Of a stretch of 64,000 nucleotides of DNA, positions 25,052-34,096 are shown piece by piece. Under the pieces are notes generated by a model. It was not told where the DNA came from. It ran no database searches and was given only the letters and a program-made list of their open reading frames with translations. Both the position numbers and the translations under genes were made by a program. Source of the DNA: JACCZX01 sp963710675 (GTDB taxonomy: Bacteria > Pseudomonadota > Gammaproteobacteria > Burkholderiales > Burkholderiaceae_F); NCBI GenBank assembly GCA_963710675.1, contig CAVQBE010000015.1, positions 1 through 64,000 of the forward strand, written 5' to 3'. The first letter of the stretch is position 1. Each line of letters begins with the position of its first letter.

Positions 25052-26683
25052 GAGCGTGCCGCTCTCTTCGCGAAAACGATTCGTGATCGGATACCGCCAG
25101 TCGCGGCCAAACCCGCGGTGAGTCACACGAATTCCAATGGGTGACTGGCGCCGCTTGTATTCGGACAGGCGAATCATTCGAACGACCTTGCGCACCATCG
25201 CCTCGTCGTGATCCGCCGCCACGATTTCGGCGATCGAACGCCCCTGCTGCATGTACAGATCGATGATTTCGTCGAGGACATCGTAAGGTGGCAATGAATC
25301 CTGGTCGGTTTGATCGGCCTTCAGCTCAGCAGTTGGTGCGCGCGACAGGATGCGCTCCGGAATCACCGGCTCGATCGAGTTCCTGTATGCGCACAACCGA
25401 TAAACAAGCGTTTTCAAAATGTCCTTTATCACAGCAAAGCCGCCGGCAAGGTCACCATACAAAGTTGAGTAACCGACCGCTGTCTCCGATTTGTTGCCGG
25501 TGGTCAGAACAATCGAGCCGTACTTATTGGACAGTGCCATTAACAGCGTCCCACGGATCCTCGCTTGCAGGTTTTCCTCAGTCGTGTCCCAAGGCAGCCC
25601 CCGAAACTCGCGCGCCAAAGTTGAAAGGTATGCGTCGAAGGCGGGCTTAATGGGGAGCACGTCGTAGCGCACTTTCATGGTCTGCGCCATTTGCTGTGCG
25701 TCTTCCAGGCTCATCGGCAACGTGAACTGCGACGGCATCATCACCGCGCGGACGCGCTCGGGCCCCAAGGCATCGACCGCGATCGCGAGAGTCAAGGCCG
25801 AATCGACGCCGCCCGAAAGCCCGATGATCGCGCCCGGAAAACCGTTCTTGCCCAGATAGTCGCGGACACCGAGTACCAGCGCTGAATACGCGAGCGCTTC
25901 TTCGCTCGGCTCGGTGACGACAGATGAGGGCTGTGGCACGCCGTTGACGAAGTCGATCAGCAACATGCTTTCTTCGAACTGCGGCACGCTCGCAATGAGC
26001 TTGCCTTCGGCATCGAGCACGAATGAACCGCCGTCGAAGACGAGCTCGTCCTGTCCCCCGACAAGATTCGCATACACCACAGGCATCCGATAGCGCGTGA
26101 CGTTGGCACGCAGTGTCTCGAAGCGCTGCTGCTGCTTGCCCAGATGAAACGGCGAGCCGTTCAGTACGAGTAGCACCGCGGCGCCGGCGGCCTTCGCGCA
26201 CTCGGGCGTGTACGAGAACCAGGTGTCCTCACAAATGTTGACGCCAAATGCGGTGCCGTTCAGCTCGAACACCAGCGGGCGGTTGTCCGGCGTGAAGTAG
26301 CGTTGCTCATCGAACACATCGTAGTTCGGCAGATCGTGTTTGCAGTACGTGCCCCGAACGACGCCGCCTTGTAACAGTGAGGCCGCATTGAAACGATGGC
26401 CTTCGCGCGCCAGCGGATGGCCGACGACGACCATTAGGTCGGGAAACTGCAGCAGCTGCGCGGTCAACATCTGCAGAGCATCATCGCTGGCCGCGTAAAA
26501 TGCCCGGCGCAGGAGTAAGTCCTCAGGGGGATAACCAGCTAGAGACAACTCTGGTGTCAGCAGCAGGTCTGCCCCCGCTGCAGCGGCACGCGATGCCGCT
26601 TCGATGATTTTTCTGCTGTTGCCCTCGAAGTCGCCGACGGTGCAATTGAGCTGCGCAACCGCGACTTTGACGTTAGAACTCAT
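25049..26683 (-). CDS. nadE: Glutamine-dependent NAD+ synthase
   Basis: Two-domain enzyme making NAD+ from deamido-NAD+, 544 residues. The N-terminal nitrilase-type glutaminase domain shows its triad: Glu in TPELSLAGYPPEDLL (about 45), Lys in YCKHDLPNY (about 114) and Cys in NICEDTWF (about 150). The C-terminal ammonia-dependent synthetase has the ATP pyrophosphatase P-loop LSGGVDSALTLA near residue 286. I take the ATG at 26683; another ATG lies three codons upstream. The start overlaps the divergent acyltransferase start by 2 nt. Confidence 0.96.
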   Translation of the reverse strand: MSSNVKVAVAQLNCTVGDFEGNSRKIIEAASRAAAAGADLLLTPELSLAGYPPEDLLLRRAFYAASDDALQMLTAQLLQFPDLMVVVGHPLAREGHRFNAASLLQGGVVRGTYCKHDLPNYDVFDEQRYFTPDNRPLVFELNGTAFGVNICEDTWFSYTPECAKAAGAAVLLVLNGSPFHLGKQQQRFETLRANVTRYRMPVVYANLVGGQDELVFDGGSFVLDAEGKLIASVPQFEESMLLIDFVNGVPQPSSVVTEPSEEALAYSALVLGVRDYLGKNGFPGAIIGLSGGVDSALTLAIAVDALGPERVRAVMMPSQFTLPMSLEDAQQMAQTMKVRYDVLPIKPAFDAYLSTLAREFRGLPWDTTEENLQARIRGTLLMALSNKYGSIVLTTGNKSETAVGYSTLYGDLAGGFAVIKDILKTLVYRLCAYRNSIEPVIPERILSRAPTAELKADQTDQDSLPPYDVLDEIIDLYMQQGRSIAEIVAADHDEAMVRKVVRMIRLSEYKRRQSPIGIRVTHRGFGRDWRYPITNRFREESGTL

Positions 26684-27851
26684 GATGAACAAACCGGCAG
26701 GTGACGCTGATTATTGCACGCGCGTCATCGGTGATCTGGCAACGATCGGCGACGCGGCATGGAACGCGCTGGTCACAAAATCCGGACGCGGCAATCCATT
26801 CCTGCGCTACGAGTTTCTACATGCACTTCACACGACGGGCTGTGCAGCGCCTCGCGCCGGATGGGAAATGCAGTACCTGACACTGTGGGGAAACGAAGAG
26901 TTGGTTGGCGCAGTACCGTTGTATCGCAAGCACCATTCCTACGGCGAATATGTGTTTGATTGGGCGTGGGCCAGTGCGTATCAGCAGCACGGCGTCGAGT
27001 ACTACCCGAAATGGCTTGCCGCGGTGCCGTTTACTCCGGTGCCCGGCACGCGCCTGATTGCGGGCGATGCACGCACACGGACCGTACTGGCCGATGAGCT
27101 GCTGTCGCACGCGCGCAAATCGGGTTTGTCGTCGTTGCACGTGCTGTTTGCGCCGTCAGACGAGATCGAACCTTTAGCCAAAGCGGGATTGTTGACGCGG
27201 CGTGCGGTGCAGTTCCACTGGTTCAACCCCGGGTACTCGTCGTTTGACGATTACCTCGCTGCGCTCGCGCAGCCGAAACGAAAGAAAATTCGCGCTGAAC
27301 GGCGCAAGGTCTCAACGGAAGAGATCACTTTCGAGAAAAAGGTAGGCAACGACATACGCGAGGCGGACTGGAATCTGTTCATACGCTGCTACGCAACCAC
27401 GTACGCTGCTCACCATTCGACGCCCTACTTGAATCGCCGTTTCTTCCTGCAGATCGCAGCGTCGATGCCGGACAATCTGTTGATGGTGACCGCATCGCGC
27501 GACCGGCGGCCGATCGCCGCCGCGCTCGCGCTGTTCGATGATCAACGCCTGTACGGGCGTTACTGGGGAGCAATCGAATACGTTCCGTGCCTGCACTTCG
27601 AAACGAGCTACTACCAGATGATCGAGTTTGCAATCGAGCGCGAACTGAAAGTGTTCGAAGGCGGTGCGCAAGGCGAGCACAAGCTCGCGCGCGGATTCGA
27701 GCCAGTGACAACCTACTCGTCGCACTGGCTGGCACACCCGGCTTTCGCCGACGCAGTCGAGCGCTACTTGCAGCGTGAATCAGGCGGCATCGAGGCGTAC
27801 GTCGACGAATTAAATGAGCGCAGCGCTCTGCGCGCATCGCCAAGCGCCTAA
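26682..27851 (+). CDS. GNAT/FemAB-like N-acyltransferase (DUF482)
   Basis: A 389-residue cytosolic protein of the DUF482 (peptidogalycan biosynthesis) family, a double-GNAT FemAB-like fold. Family landmarks are GNPFLRYEFLHAL near residue 28, VGAVPLYRKHHSYGEYVFDWAW near 70, KRKKIRAERRKV near 205, and the C-terminal FEGGAQGEHKLARGFEPV near 330. Substrate is unknown. The start is the ATG at 26682 (or the adjacent one at 26685): no other start exists before the conserved region. It overlaps the nadE start on the opposite strand. Its stop TAA shares a base with the next start (TAATG). Confidence 0.88.
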   Translation: MMNKPAGDADYCTRVIGDLATIGDAAWNALVTKSGRGNPFLRYEFLHALHTTGCAAPRAGWEMQYLTLWGNEELVGAVPLYRKHHSYGEYVFDWAWASAYQQHGVEYYPKWLAAVPFTPVPGTRLIAGDARTRTVLADELLSHARKSGLSSLHVLFAPSDEIEPLAKAGLLTRRAVQFHWFNPGYSSFDDYLAALAQPKRKKIRAERRKVSTEEITFEKKVGNDIREADWNLFIRCYATTYAAHHSTPYLNRRFFLQIAASMPDNLLMVTASRDRRPIAAALALFDDQRLYGRYWGAIEYVPCLHFETSYYQMIEFAIERELKVFEGGAQGEHKLARGFEPVTTYSSHWLAHPAFADAVERYLQRESGGIEAYVDELNERSALRASPSA

Positions 27852-27979
27852 TGAGCGTCACACACCTTGCTGCGGCGTTGCTGATGGTGACCATCTGGGG
27901 GCACGGCGCTAAGCGCCGGCCCCTTCGGGGAGTCCAAGCAAACCCCCTTTGCTTCGGCGCTATAGCGAGGCGTACGTGA
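27851..27979 (+). CDS. Leader peptide: orphan 5' end of an EamA-like gene
   Basis: A 42-codon frame beginning at the ATG that overlaps the acyltransferase stop. Codons 1-17 (MSVTHLAAALLMVTIWG) are a diverged copy of the first 17 codons of the EamA gene just downstream; codons 18-42 come from a 74-nt linker with short hairpins (GGCGC-TAA-GCGCC and CCCC-TTC-GGGG). Its TGA overlaps the EamA GTG as GTGA, so the coupling chain from acyltransferase to transporter is kept. It may be only a relic. Confidence 0.45.
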   Translation: MSVTHLAAALLMVTIWGHGAKRRPLRGVQANPLCFGAIARRT

Positions 27980-28860
27980 GGCTTTCACATCTTGCTGCTG
28001 CCCTGTTGATGGTGACCATCTGGGGGTTTAACTTCATTGTCATCCGCTGGGGTTTGAATGAGGTGCCACCGCTCACCCTAACTGTCATGCGCTTTGCGCT
28101 GGCTGCGTTCCCGGCAGTTCTTTTCGTGCGACGGCCGCAGCCATCCTGGCGTCTCGTGACCGGTTACGGCTTGTTTGCGTTTGCACTGCAGTTCGGGCTG
28201 TTGTTCGCTGGCATGCACGCAGGCATGCCGACGGGGCTCGCTTCGCTGGTCATTCAGGTGCAGGCGTTCTTTACGATAGGACTCGTTGCTCTCCTGACAC
28301 ACGAGCGGGCTAAGCCGATCCAGCTGATCGGAGCGACGATCGCCGGTGCGGGTCTTGTTCTCGTTGCGCTTCATCTGCCACCGTCGACCCGTGTCGGCTT
28401 CTTTCTGGTTGTGGCGGCAGCAGCGTCATGGGCGATTGCGAACGTGATCGTCAAGCGTATTCACAGCGAGCAGCCGCTGGCCGTTGTCGTATGGGCGAGC
28501 GCTGCCGCGTCGATCATGATGCTGCCGGTTGCCCTTGTGATTGAAGGTCCGGCCACGATGTGGGCCGCCGTCAGCGCAATGGACGCGCTTGCGTGGGTCG
28601 GCCTGGCCTTTCAGGCATGGCCGACCACGTTGCTGGCGTTCGGTATATGGGCCTGGCTGTTACGCAAACACCCTGCGGCGTTGATCGCGCCATTCACGCT
28701 GCTGGTACCCATCGTTGCAATGAGCCTCGCGGTATGGCTGCTCGGTGAGGAAGTAACGTGGTGGAAGCTGACTGCGATTGCGTTGGTGTTGGGTGGTCTT
28801 GCGCTGAACGTCATTGCATCGCGCGCGCGGCGCGACGAGGTGGCTACGCCCCCCGCGTAG
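27976..28860 (+). CDS. EamA/RhaT-family drug/metabolite transporter
   Basis: Ten-helix exporter of the DMT superfamily, 294 residues from the GTG at 27976. Two EamA repeats are visible: the first begins HLAAALLMVTIWGFNFIVIRWGL, the second near residue 143 with FFLVVAAAASWAIANVIVKR. An alternative TTG at 27949 would add nine residues from the linker; I prefer the GTG because it aligns with the duplicated leader and overlaps that frame's stop. The 3' end overlaps the convergent ppa gene by 17 nt. Substrate unknown. Confidence 0.9.
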   Translation: MRLSHLAAALLMVTIWGFNFIVIRWGLNEVPPLTLTVMRFALAAFPAVLFVRRPQPSWRLVTGYGLFAFALQFGLLFAGMHAGMPTGLASLVIQVQAFFTIGLVALLTHERAKPIQLIGATIAGAGLVLVALHLPPSTRVGFFLVVAAAASWAIANVIVKRIHSEQPLAVVVWASAAASIMMLPVALVIEGPATMWAAVSAMDALAWVGLAFQAWPTTLLAFGIWAWLLRKHPAALIAPFTLLVPIVAMSLAVWLLGEEVTWWKLTAIALVLGGLALNVIASRARRDEVATPPA

Positions 28861-29392
28861 GCAGAGCTTTCTGGTACGCGGCGACCGCGTCCACAATGTC
28901 CTTGCGCGCCGACTCCGGACCTTCCCATCCGATGACCTTGACCCACTTGCCAGGCTCGAGATCCTTGTAGTGCTCGAAAAAATGCTGAATCTGCGCAAGC
29001 CGCTCGGGCGCGATGTCCGACCACTTCAGCCAGTGGCGATACCACGGCAGGATCTTGTCGATCGGCACTGCCAGCAGCTTTGAGTCGCCGCCTGCCTCGT
29101 CTTCCATCTTCAGCACGCCTAGGGCGCGACAACGCACGACAACGCCCGGCTGCAACGCAAACGGCGTGATCACCAGCACGTCGAGCGGATCGCCGTCGTC
29201 GGCTAGCGACTTCGGAACATAGCCGTAGTTGCACGGATAGTGCATCGACGTAGCAATGAAGCGATCAACGAACAGCGCGCCTGTGTCCTTGTCGACCTCG
29301 TACTTGATCGGGTCCGCGTGCGCTGGAATCTCGATGATGACGTTGAAGTCGTTGGGAATGTCGCGTCCGGCGGAAACAGCATCAAGTCGCAT
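28844..29392 (-). CDS. ppa: Inorganic pyrophosphatase
   Basis: Soluble family I enzyme hydrolysing pyrophosphate with Mg2+, 182 residues. Conserved active-site segments: VIIEIPAHADPIKYEVDK near residue 20, HYPCNYGYVPKSLADDGDPLDVLV near 51-75 (the D-G-D-P-L-D metal site), and IDKILPWYRHW with the downstream FFEHYKDLEPGKWVKVIGW. Normal length, no lesion. Convergent with the EamA gene with overlapping ends. Confidence 0.97.
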   Translation of the reverse strand: MRLDAVSAGRDIPNDFNVIIEIPAHADPIKYEVDKDTGALFVDRFIATSMHYPCNYGYVPKSLADDGDPLDVLVITPFALQPGVVVRCRALGVLKMEDEAGGDSKLLAVPIDKILPWYRHWLKWSDIAPERLAQIQHFFEHYKDLEPGKWVKVIGWEGPESARKDIVDAVAAYQKALPTRGA

Positions 29393-29456
29393 GCGTCAAT
29401 TCTATGCGCGGGTAATAATCCGACCTGACAAGGTTGAAAAGCGGCAGGAGAACGCG

Positions 29457-30927
29457 ATGGACGGCAGTACGACCGCCGCAGGGTCGCATCACTTTATCGG
29501 CAATCGCTGGGTGCCATCGTCCACCGGGCAGACGATCGACGTCATCGATCCATCCGACGGCGCGCCATTCGCAAAGATCGCGCGAGGCAACGCTGCCGAT
29601 GTCGACACTGCGGTGCATGCAGCTCGCAGCGCGCTCGGAGAATTCTTCGATGGTCCATGGGGGCGCATGACGGCGACCGAGCGCGGCCGTCTGCTGATGA
29701 AGCTGTCATACGCGGTAGCCGATCATCACGACGAGCTCGCGCGGCTCGAGTCGCGCACGACCGGCAAGCCGTTGAAGCAGGGTCGCGCCGATGCAACAGC
29801 GCTCGCCCGCTACTTCGAGTATTACGCCGGCGCCGCCGACAAGCTGCACGGCGACACGATTCCGTACCAGGCGGGCATGACGGTGCTGACGCTGCGTGAA
29901 CCGCACGGCGTTACCGGCCACATCGTGCCGTGGAACTATCCGATGCAGATCTTTGGCCGCAGCGTTGGCGCAGCGCTGGCAGCGGGCAACGCTTGCGTAG
30001 TCAAGCCGGCTGAAGACGCATGCCTGTCCGTTATGCGCGTCGCGGTGCTCGCAGCGGAAGTCGGCTTTCCTGCCGGAGCTTTGAACATCGTCACGGGCTT
30101 CGGCGCCGAAGCGGGGGCCGCGTTGGCGCAGCATCGCGGGATAGATCACATTTCCTTCACAGGATCTCCGGTGACCGGTACATCGGTCGCACAGGCAGCG
30201 GCCAATCATCACTGCCCGGTGACACTGGAACTTGGCGGCAAGTCTCCACAGATCGTTTTCGCCGACGCAAAGCTGGACGACGTGCTGCCGGTCGTGGTGA
30301 ACGCGATCGTGCAGAACGCCGGGCAAACGTGCTCGGCCGGCAGTCGCCTGCTGGTTGAGAGGCGCGATTTACGAAGAGCTGGTGGAACGTGTTGGAACCG
30401 CGATCTCGCAGCTGAAGGTTGGGCCTGCCCTCGATGACCTGGACGTGGGCCCGTTGATCCGGCAGAACCAGCTGCAGCGCGTGTGGGATTTCTTGAGCAA
30501 AGCGCAGCACGACAAGATTCCGATTGCCGCACAAGGACAGGTTGTCGAGCACGCACCGCAGAGCGGTTTTTATCAGGCGCCGACGCTGCTGCGTGACGTT
30601 CCATCGCACCACGTGTTGGCGCAGGAGGAAATCTTCGGGCCCGTGCTTGCCGCGACTGTGTTCGATTCCGAAGATGAAATGCTGTCGATTGCCAACGGCA
30701 CGATGTACGGCCTTGTTGCAGGCGTATGGACGCACGATGGAGCGCGCCAGATGCGTGTCGCGCGCAAGCTCCGCTGCGGGCAGGTATTCATCAACAACTA
30801 CGGCGCGGGTGGAGGCATCGAGTTGCCCTTCGGCGGCGTCAAGTCGAGTGGCTACGGACGCGAAAAAGGATTCGAGGCGCTGCTCGGATTCACCACGCTC
30901 AAAACCATCGCGATCAAGCACGGGTAG
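29457..30927 (+). CDS. Aldehyde dehydrogenase family protein (frameshifted)
   Basis: NAD(P)-dependent oxidation of an aldehyde to an acid; joined length about 490 residues. The NAD-binding region has VPWNYPMQIF and FTGSPVTG; the glutamate base is in LELGGKSPQIV (about 257), and the nucleophilic cysteine in NAGQTCSAGSRLLV (about 291). Near 30364, within GTTGAGAGGCGCGATT, one extra base shifts the frame, after which AIYEELVERVG continues normally to the C-terminal GREKGFEALLGFTTLKT. I read this as a sequencing insertion. The ATG at 29457 follows a GCAGGAG ribosome-binding site. TRAP genes follow 16 nt later, so the imported solute or its product may be the substrate. Betaine aldehyde-type specificity is possible but unproven. 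Confidence 0.87.
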
Positions 30928-30942
30928 CCATGACGACCTCTG

Positions 30943-31446
30943 TTGGAGCGTCGGTTCGTGCAAGCCAATCGCGCTCTGCTGATCATGTTGCTGGCGGCGA
31001 TGGTCGTTGTCACGTTCGTCAACGTCGTGATGCGCTACCTGGGCGAATCGTCCTTTCTATGGGGCGAGGAAGTCGGGCGCCACCTGATGATCTGGCTTGC
31101 GTTTGTCGGGGGCGGCCTGGCATTGCGCAATGGCGCGCATATCGGGGTCGATTCGCTGGAGCGTGCGCTGCCTCCGCGCGCGGCGCGCATTGTGCGTGCA
31201 GCTATTGCGCTGATTCTGCTGGTGCTGTTTGTCGCACTGATGATCGAAGGCGTCGACTACGCATGGCGCACCCGATTTCAGGCCTCCGCCGCGCTGCAGA
31301 TTTCGATGGCGTGGGTCTACGCCGGCATGCCGATTGGTTGCCTGCTGATGCTGGCGCATCTGGGATTCATAGCGCGCCGCTACATTCTGGGCGCGCCGAT
31401 CGAGCATGAAGACGGCGTGGACAGAGAACTCGCGTCTGCACTTTAA
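30943..31446 (+). CDS. TRAP transporter small permease DctQ (system 1)
   Basis: A 167-residue membrane protein with four helices (about 10-30, 45-65, 85-108, 125-150). The motif NVVMRYLGESSFLWGEEVGRHL between the first two helices is a DctQ hallmark. It starts with TTG at 30943. Together with the DctM that follows it forms the membrane part of a sodium-driven TRAP importer. No receptor gene is adjacent; the nearest candidate is at 39308-40282. Confidence 0.9.
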   Translation: MERRFVQANRALLIMLLAAMVVVTFVNVVMRYLGESSFLWGEEVGRHLMIWLAFVGGGLALRNGAHIGVDSLERALPPRAARIVRAAIALILLVLFVALMIEGVDYAWRTRFQASAALQISMAWVYAGMPIGCLLMLAHLGFIARRYILGAPIEHEDGVDRELASAL

Positions 31447-31474
31447 TCAGCACTGACCGCCGCAGCGCCCCTCG

Positions 31475-32770
31475 ATGGCCTGGACTCTGTTCATAACAGC
31501 CACGGTCCTGCTCGCGCTCGGCGTGCCGGTCGCGTTCTCGCTTGCAGCGGCTGCGCTGCTCGCGGTGGCGATCGACGATCGATACACCGCGATCGTCGTG
31601 TTAAAGGAGATGTTCACCGGCATCGATAGCTTTCCTTTGCTGGCAGTCCCGTTTTTCATTCTCGCCGCCGAGCTGATGACCGGAGGCAAGCTAACCGAAG
31701 TGTTGTTGCGCTTTGCATCGCAGTTCGTCGGCCATCGGCGCGGCGGGCTTGGCCATGCCAACGTGCTGTCCCTGACGTTTTTCTCCGGAATCAGCGGCTC
31801 GGCGTTGGCGGATGCAGCCGGCCCCGGTTCGATGATGATCAAGATGATGGACAAGGCCGGCTACTCGAAAGCGTATGCCGCCGCACTCACCGCATCGACC
31901 GCAATCGTCGGCCCGATCATTCCGCCGTCGATCATCATGATCATCTACGCGTTACAGGACGATCGCGTCTCCGCTGGCGCTCTTTTCATGGCCGGACTGC
32001 TGCCAGGGCTTCTCATTGCGGTCGCGATGATGATCGTTAACCAGATCGTTTCGACGCGGCGCCACTATCGAGCCGACGAGCTGCGGCCATCCGTGCGCGA
32101 GATGATGCGCAACACAATCAACGCCATTCCCGCACTGCTGCTGCCGGTGATCATCCTCGGCGGTATCCGCGCGGGTGTTTTCACGCCGACTGAGGCGTCG
32201 GTGGTTGCAGTCGTTTACGCGCTGCTTTGCGGCGCGTTCATCTACCGCTCGTTGCACTGGAAAAATGTGCCAACGATCCTGTCGCGCTCTGCGATTCTGA
32301 CTGCGTCGGTACTGCTGATCGTCGCTGCCAGCGCGGCCTTTGCCTGGGTCTTGACGATCGAGAACGTTCCTCAATCTCTCGCTCGCTGGATCACCGCACT
32401 TGACGTAGGCCCAATCACTCTACTGCTCTTGATCAACGTGCTGTTATTGATCTTTGGCATCTTCATCGAACCGCTGCCGGGTGTGATGGTGCTGGTTCCG
32501 ATCCTGGCGCCGGTCGCGCACGCCGCCGGCATCGACCCGGTGCACTTCGCGATGATCGTGATCTACAACCTGACGCTTGGACTGATCACGCCGCCGGTGG
32601 GCGGCTTGCTCGCGGTCACGTCAGCCGTCTCGAAGGTTCCGATTGGTGCGCTGGTTTGGGAGCTTCGGCCGTTTTTGCTTGCGCACCTGGTCGTGCTGTT
32701 GATCGTGACACTGGTGCCGGCGCTATCGACATGGCTGCCGTATGCGAGTGGACTGGCTAAACCGCTTTAG
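31475..32770 (+). CDS. TRAP transporter large permease DctM (system 1)
   Basis: A 431-residue large subunit with about 12 hydrophobic segments. Family motifs include GIDSFPLLAVPFFILAAELM, GISGSALADAAGPGSMMI, IVGPIIPPSIIMIIY and, in the second half, YNLTLGLITPPVGGLL; the two PP-containing segments mark the discontinuous transport hairpins. The reading frame is intact. It lies 28 nt after dctQ in the same unit as the aldehyde dehydrogenase. It should transport an organic acid or related solute delivered by a DctP-type receptor. Confidence 0.95.
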   Translation: MAWTLFITATVLLALGVPVAFSLAAAALLAVAIDDRYTAIVVLKEMFTGIDSFPLLAVPFFILAAELMTGGKLTEVLLRFASQFVGHRRGGLGHANVLSLTFFSGISGSALADAAGPGSMMIKMMDKAGYSKAYAAALTASTAIVGPIIPPSIIMIIYALQDDRVSAGALFMAGLLPGLLIAVAMMIVNQIVSTRRHYRADELRPSVREMMRNTINAIPALLLPVIILGGIRAGVFTPTEASVVAVVYALLCGAFIYRSLHWKNVPTILSRSAILTASVLLIVAASAAFAWVLTIENVPQSLARWITALDVGPITLLLLINVLLLIFGIFIEPLPGVMVLVPILAPVAHAAGIDPVHFAMIVIYNLTLGLITPPVGGLLAVTSAVSKVPIGALVWELRPFLLAHLVVLLIVTLVPALSTWLPYASGLAKPL

Positions 32771-32831
32771 GTGTCGCTGCACTACGGCAACACGTGCGTT
32801 CGCGGCTATGCAAGAATGCCGCCCCAACGAT

Positions 32832-33798
32832 ATGGCACTTTACATACTCATGGCGCAAACGCTCATTTTGGTAGCGGCACTTGCGCTGCTCGGGCAAGCA
32901 ATGGTCGGCGTCTTCAATTGGGCCAAGCGGCGCGATAACCTGCTATATCGCTTGTTCGAATTGATTGCCCGGCCGGTCGTCAAACTGGTCCGCCTGATTT
33001 CACCCAAAGTTGTTTTGGATCGTCACGTGCCAATTGCTGCTTTCGCTTTGCTGGTGATTATTTACTTTTGGCTAGGTTTTGAGCATCGAGACTCGTGCAT
33101 GGCGCAGGTGAACTCAACCCGGGTGCGAGAAATGGGCAGAGGCGTGGAGCCAGCAGCCACCCCAGTAAGTAGGCTCACGCGCCTGGCTATCAAATGGTGG
33201 CTCAAGCGCCGGGCAAACTTCGCACTTCTGTTTAACCGCAACCCGCAGGCGATTCAGGCCATGCGCGCGATGCTGCGGGTCGATCCGGCCGACGTATACG
33301 CCCGCTCCGCCCTCGGAAATTTGTATGCACGGACGGGCGACCGGTCTGCCGCGATCAACGAGTTTCGCGAGCTGGTGGCAATACACCCGGCGCACGCCGA
33401 CAGCTGGTTCAACCTGGGTTTTTTGCACGACCAGCGCGATGAACTCGCCGATGCCGAGCGATGTTTCCGACGAGCGGTCGAACTCAGGCCTGGCGCTCGA
33501 CCGCGCATGGTACGGGCTGGGGCTGGTATTGATTCGCCAGGGCCGCCTGCAGGAAGCCATCGTGACGCTTCAACGCAACATTAAGCTTCAGCCAATGAGC
33601 CCTTATGGTTATTATCAGCTCGGCATGACCTACCATCACCTGGGTCGAAGCAAGGAAGCGTGGAAGATGTACGAGAAGCTCACACAATTCGAGCCGAAGT
33701 ACGCCGCCACATTGAAGCGCGATCTTGAGCAAACGAAGCCGCAGGCAGCGAGCATAGATTCAAGAACGACGGAGGACACGTCCGCCGAAGCCATGTAG
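32832..33798 (+). CDS. Membrane-anchored TPR protein (frameshifted)
   Basis: Joined product of about 321 residues. Two hydrophobic segments (about 5-25 and 72-92) flank a short basic loop, followed by a soluble domain with three or four TPR motifs: DVYARSALGNLYARTGDRSAAINEF, DSWFNLGFLHDQRDELADAERCF, and after the shift AWYGLGLVLIRQGRLQEAI and YGYYQLGMTYHHLGRSKEAW. An extra C near 33494 breaks the frame inside the second TPR; the junction ELRPG-LDRAWYG is natural once it is removed. I recognise no specific family; a scaffold role is the usual assumption for TPR proteins. It lies between DctM and the symporter genes. Confidence 0.75.
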
Positions 33799-33832
33799 TG
33801 CCGGAGAACTAGTAAAACATCAAGGAGATAAC

Positions 33833-34096
33833 ATGCAGCTCACCGCGCAGCATCAGGAGTATTGGCGCAGAAATTTGCGCCTCACCGCAGTTCTGCTCGC
33901 AATCTGGTTCGTCGTTACGTACGTGATGGCCTGGTATGCCCGACCATTGGCCGAGATCAACTTCTTCGGTTGGCCGCTGTCTTTTTACATGGCCGCCCAA
34001 GGGTCGCTGATCATTTACGTCGTTCTGATCTATGTCTACGCCAAGAAAATGCGCAAGCTTGACCTGGAATTCAATGTGGAAGAGGGAGACGAATAA
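33833..34096 (+). CDS. DUF4212 sodium/substrate symporter small subunit
   Basis: An 87-residue two-helix membrane protein (about residues 17-37 and 50-68) with the family pattern HQEYWRRNLRLTAVLLAIWF, then FFGWPLSFYMAAQGS and YVYAKKMRKLDLEF. Such proteins precede and assist VC_2705-type sodium:solute symporters. A strong AAGGAGA ribosome-binding site lies upstream, and the stop TAA shares a base with the next ATG (TAATG). Confidence 0.93.
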   Translation: MQLTAQHQEYWRRNLRLTAVLLAIWFVVTYVMAWYARPLAEINFFGWPLSFYMAAQGSLIIYVVLIYVYAKKMRKLDLEFNVEEGDE

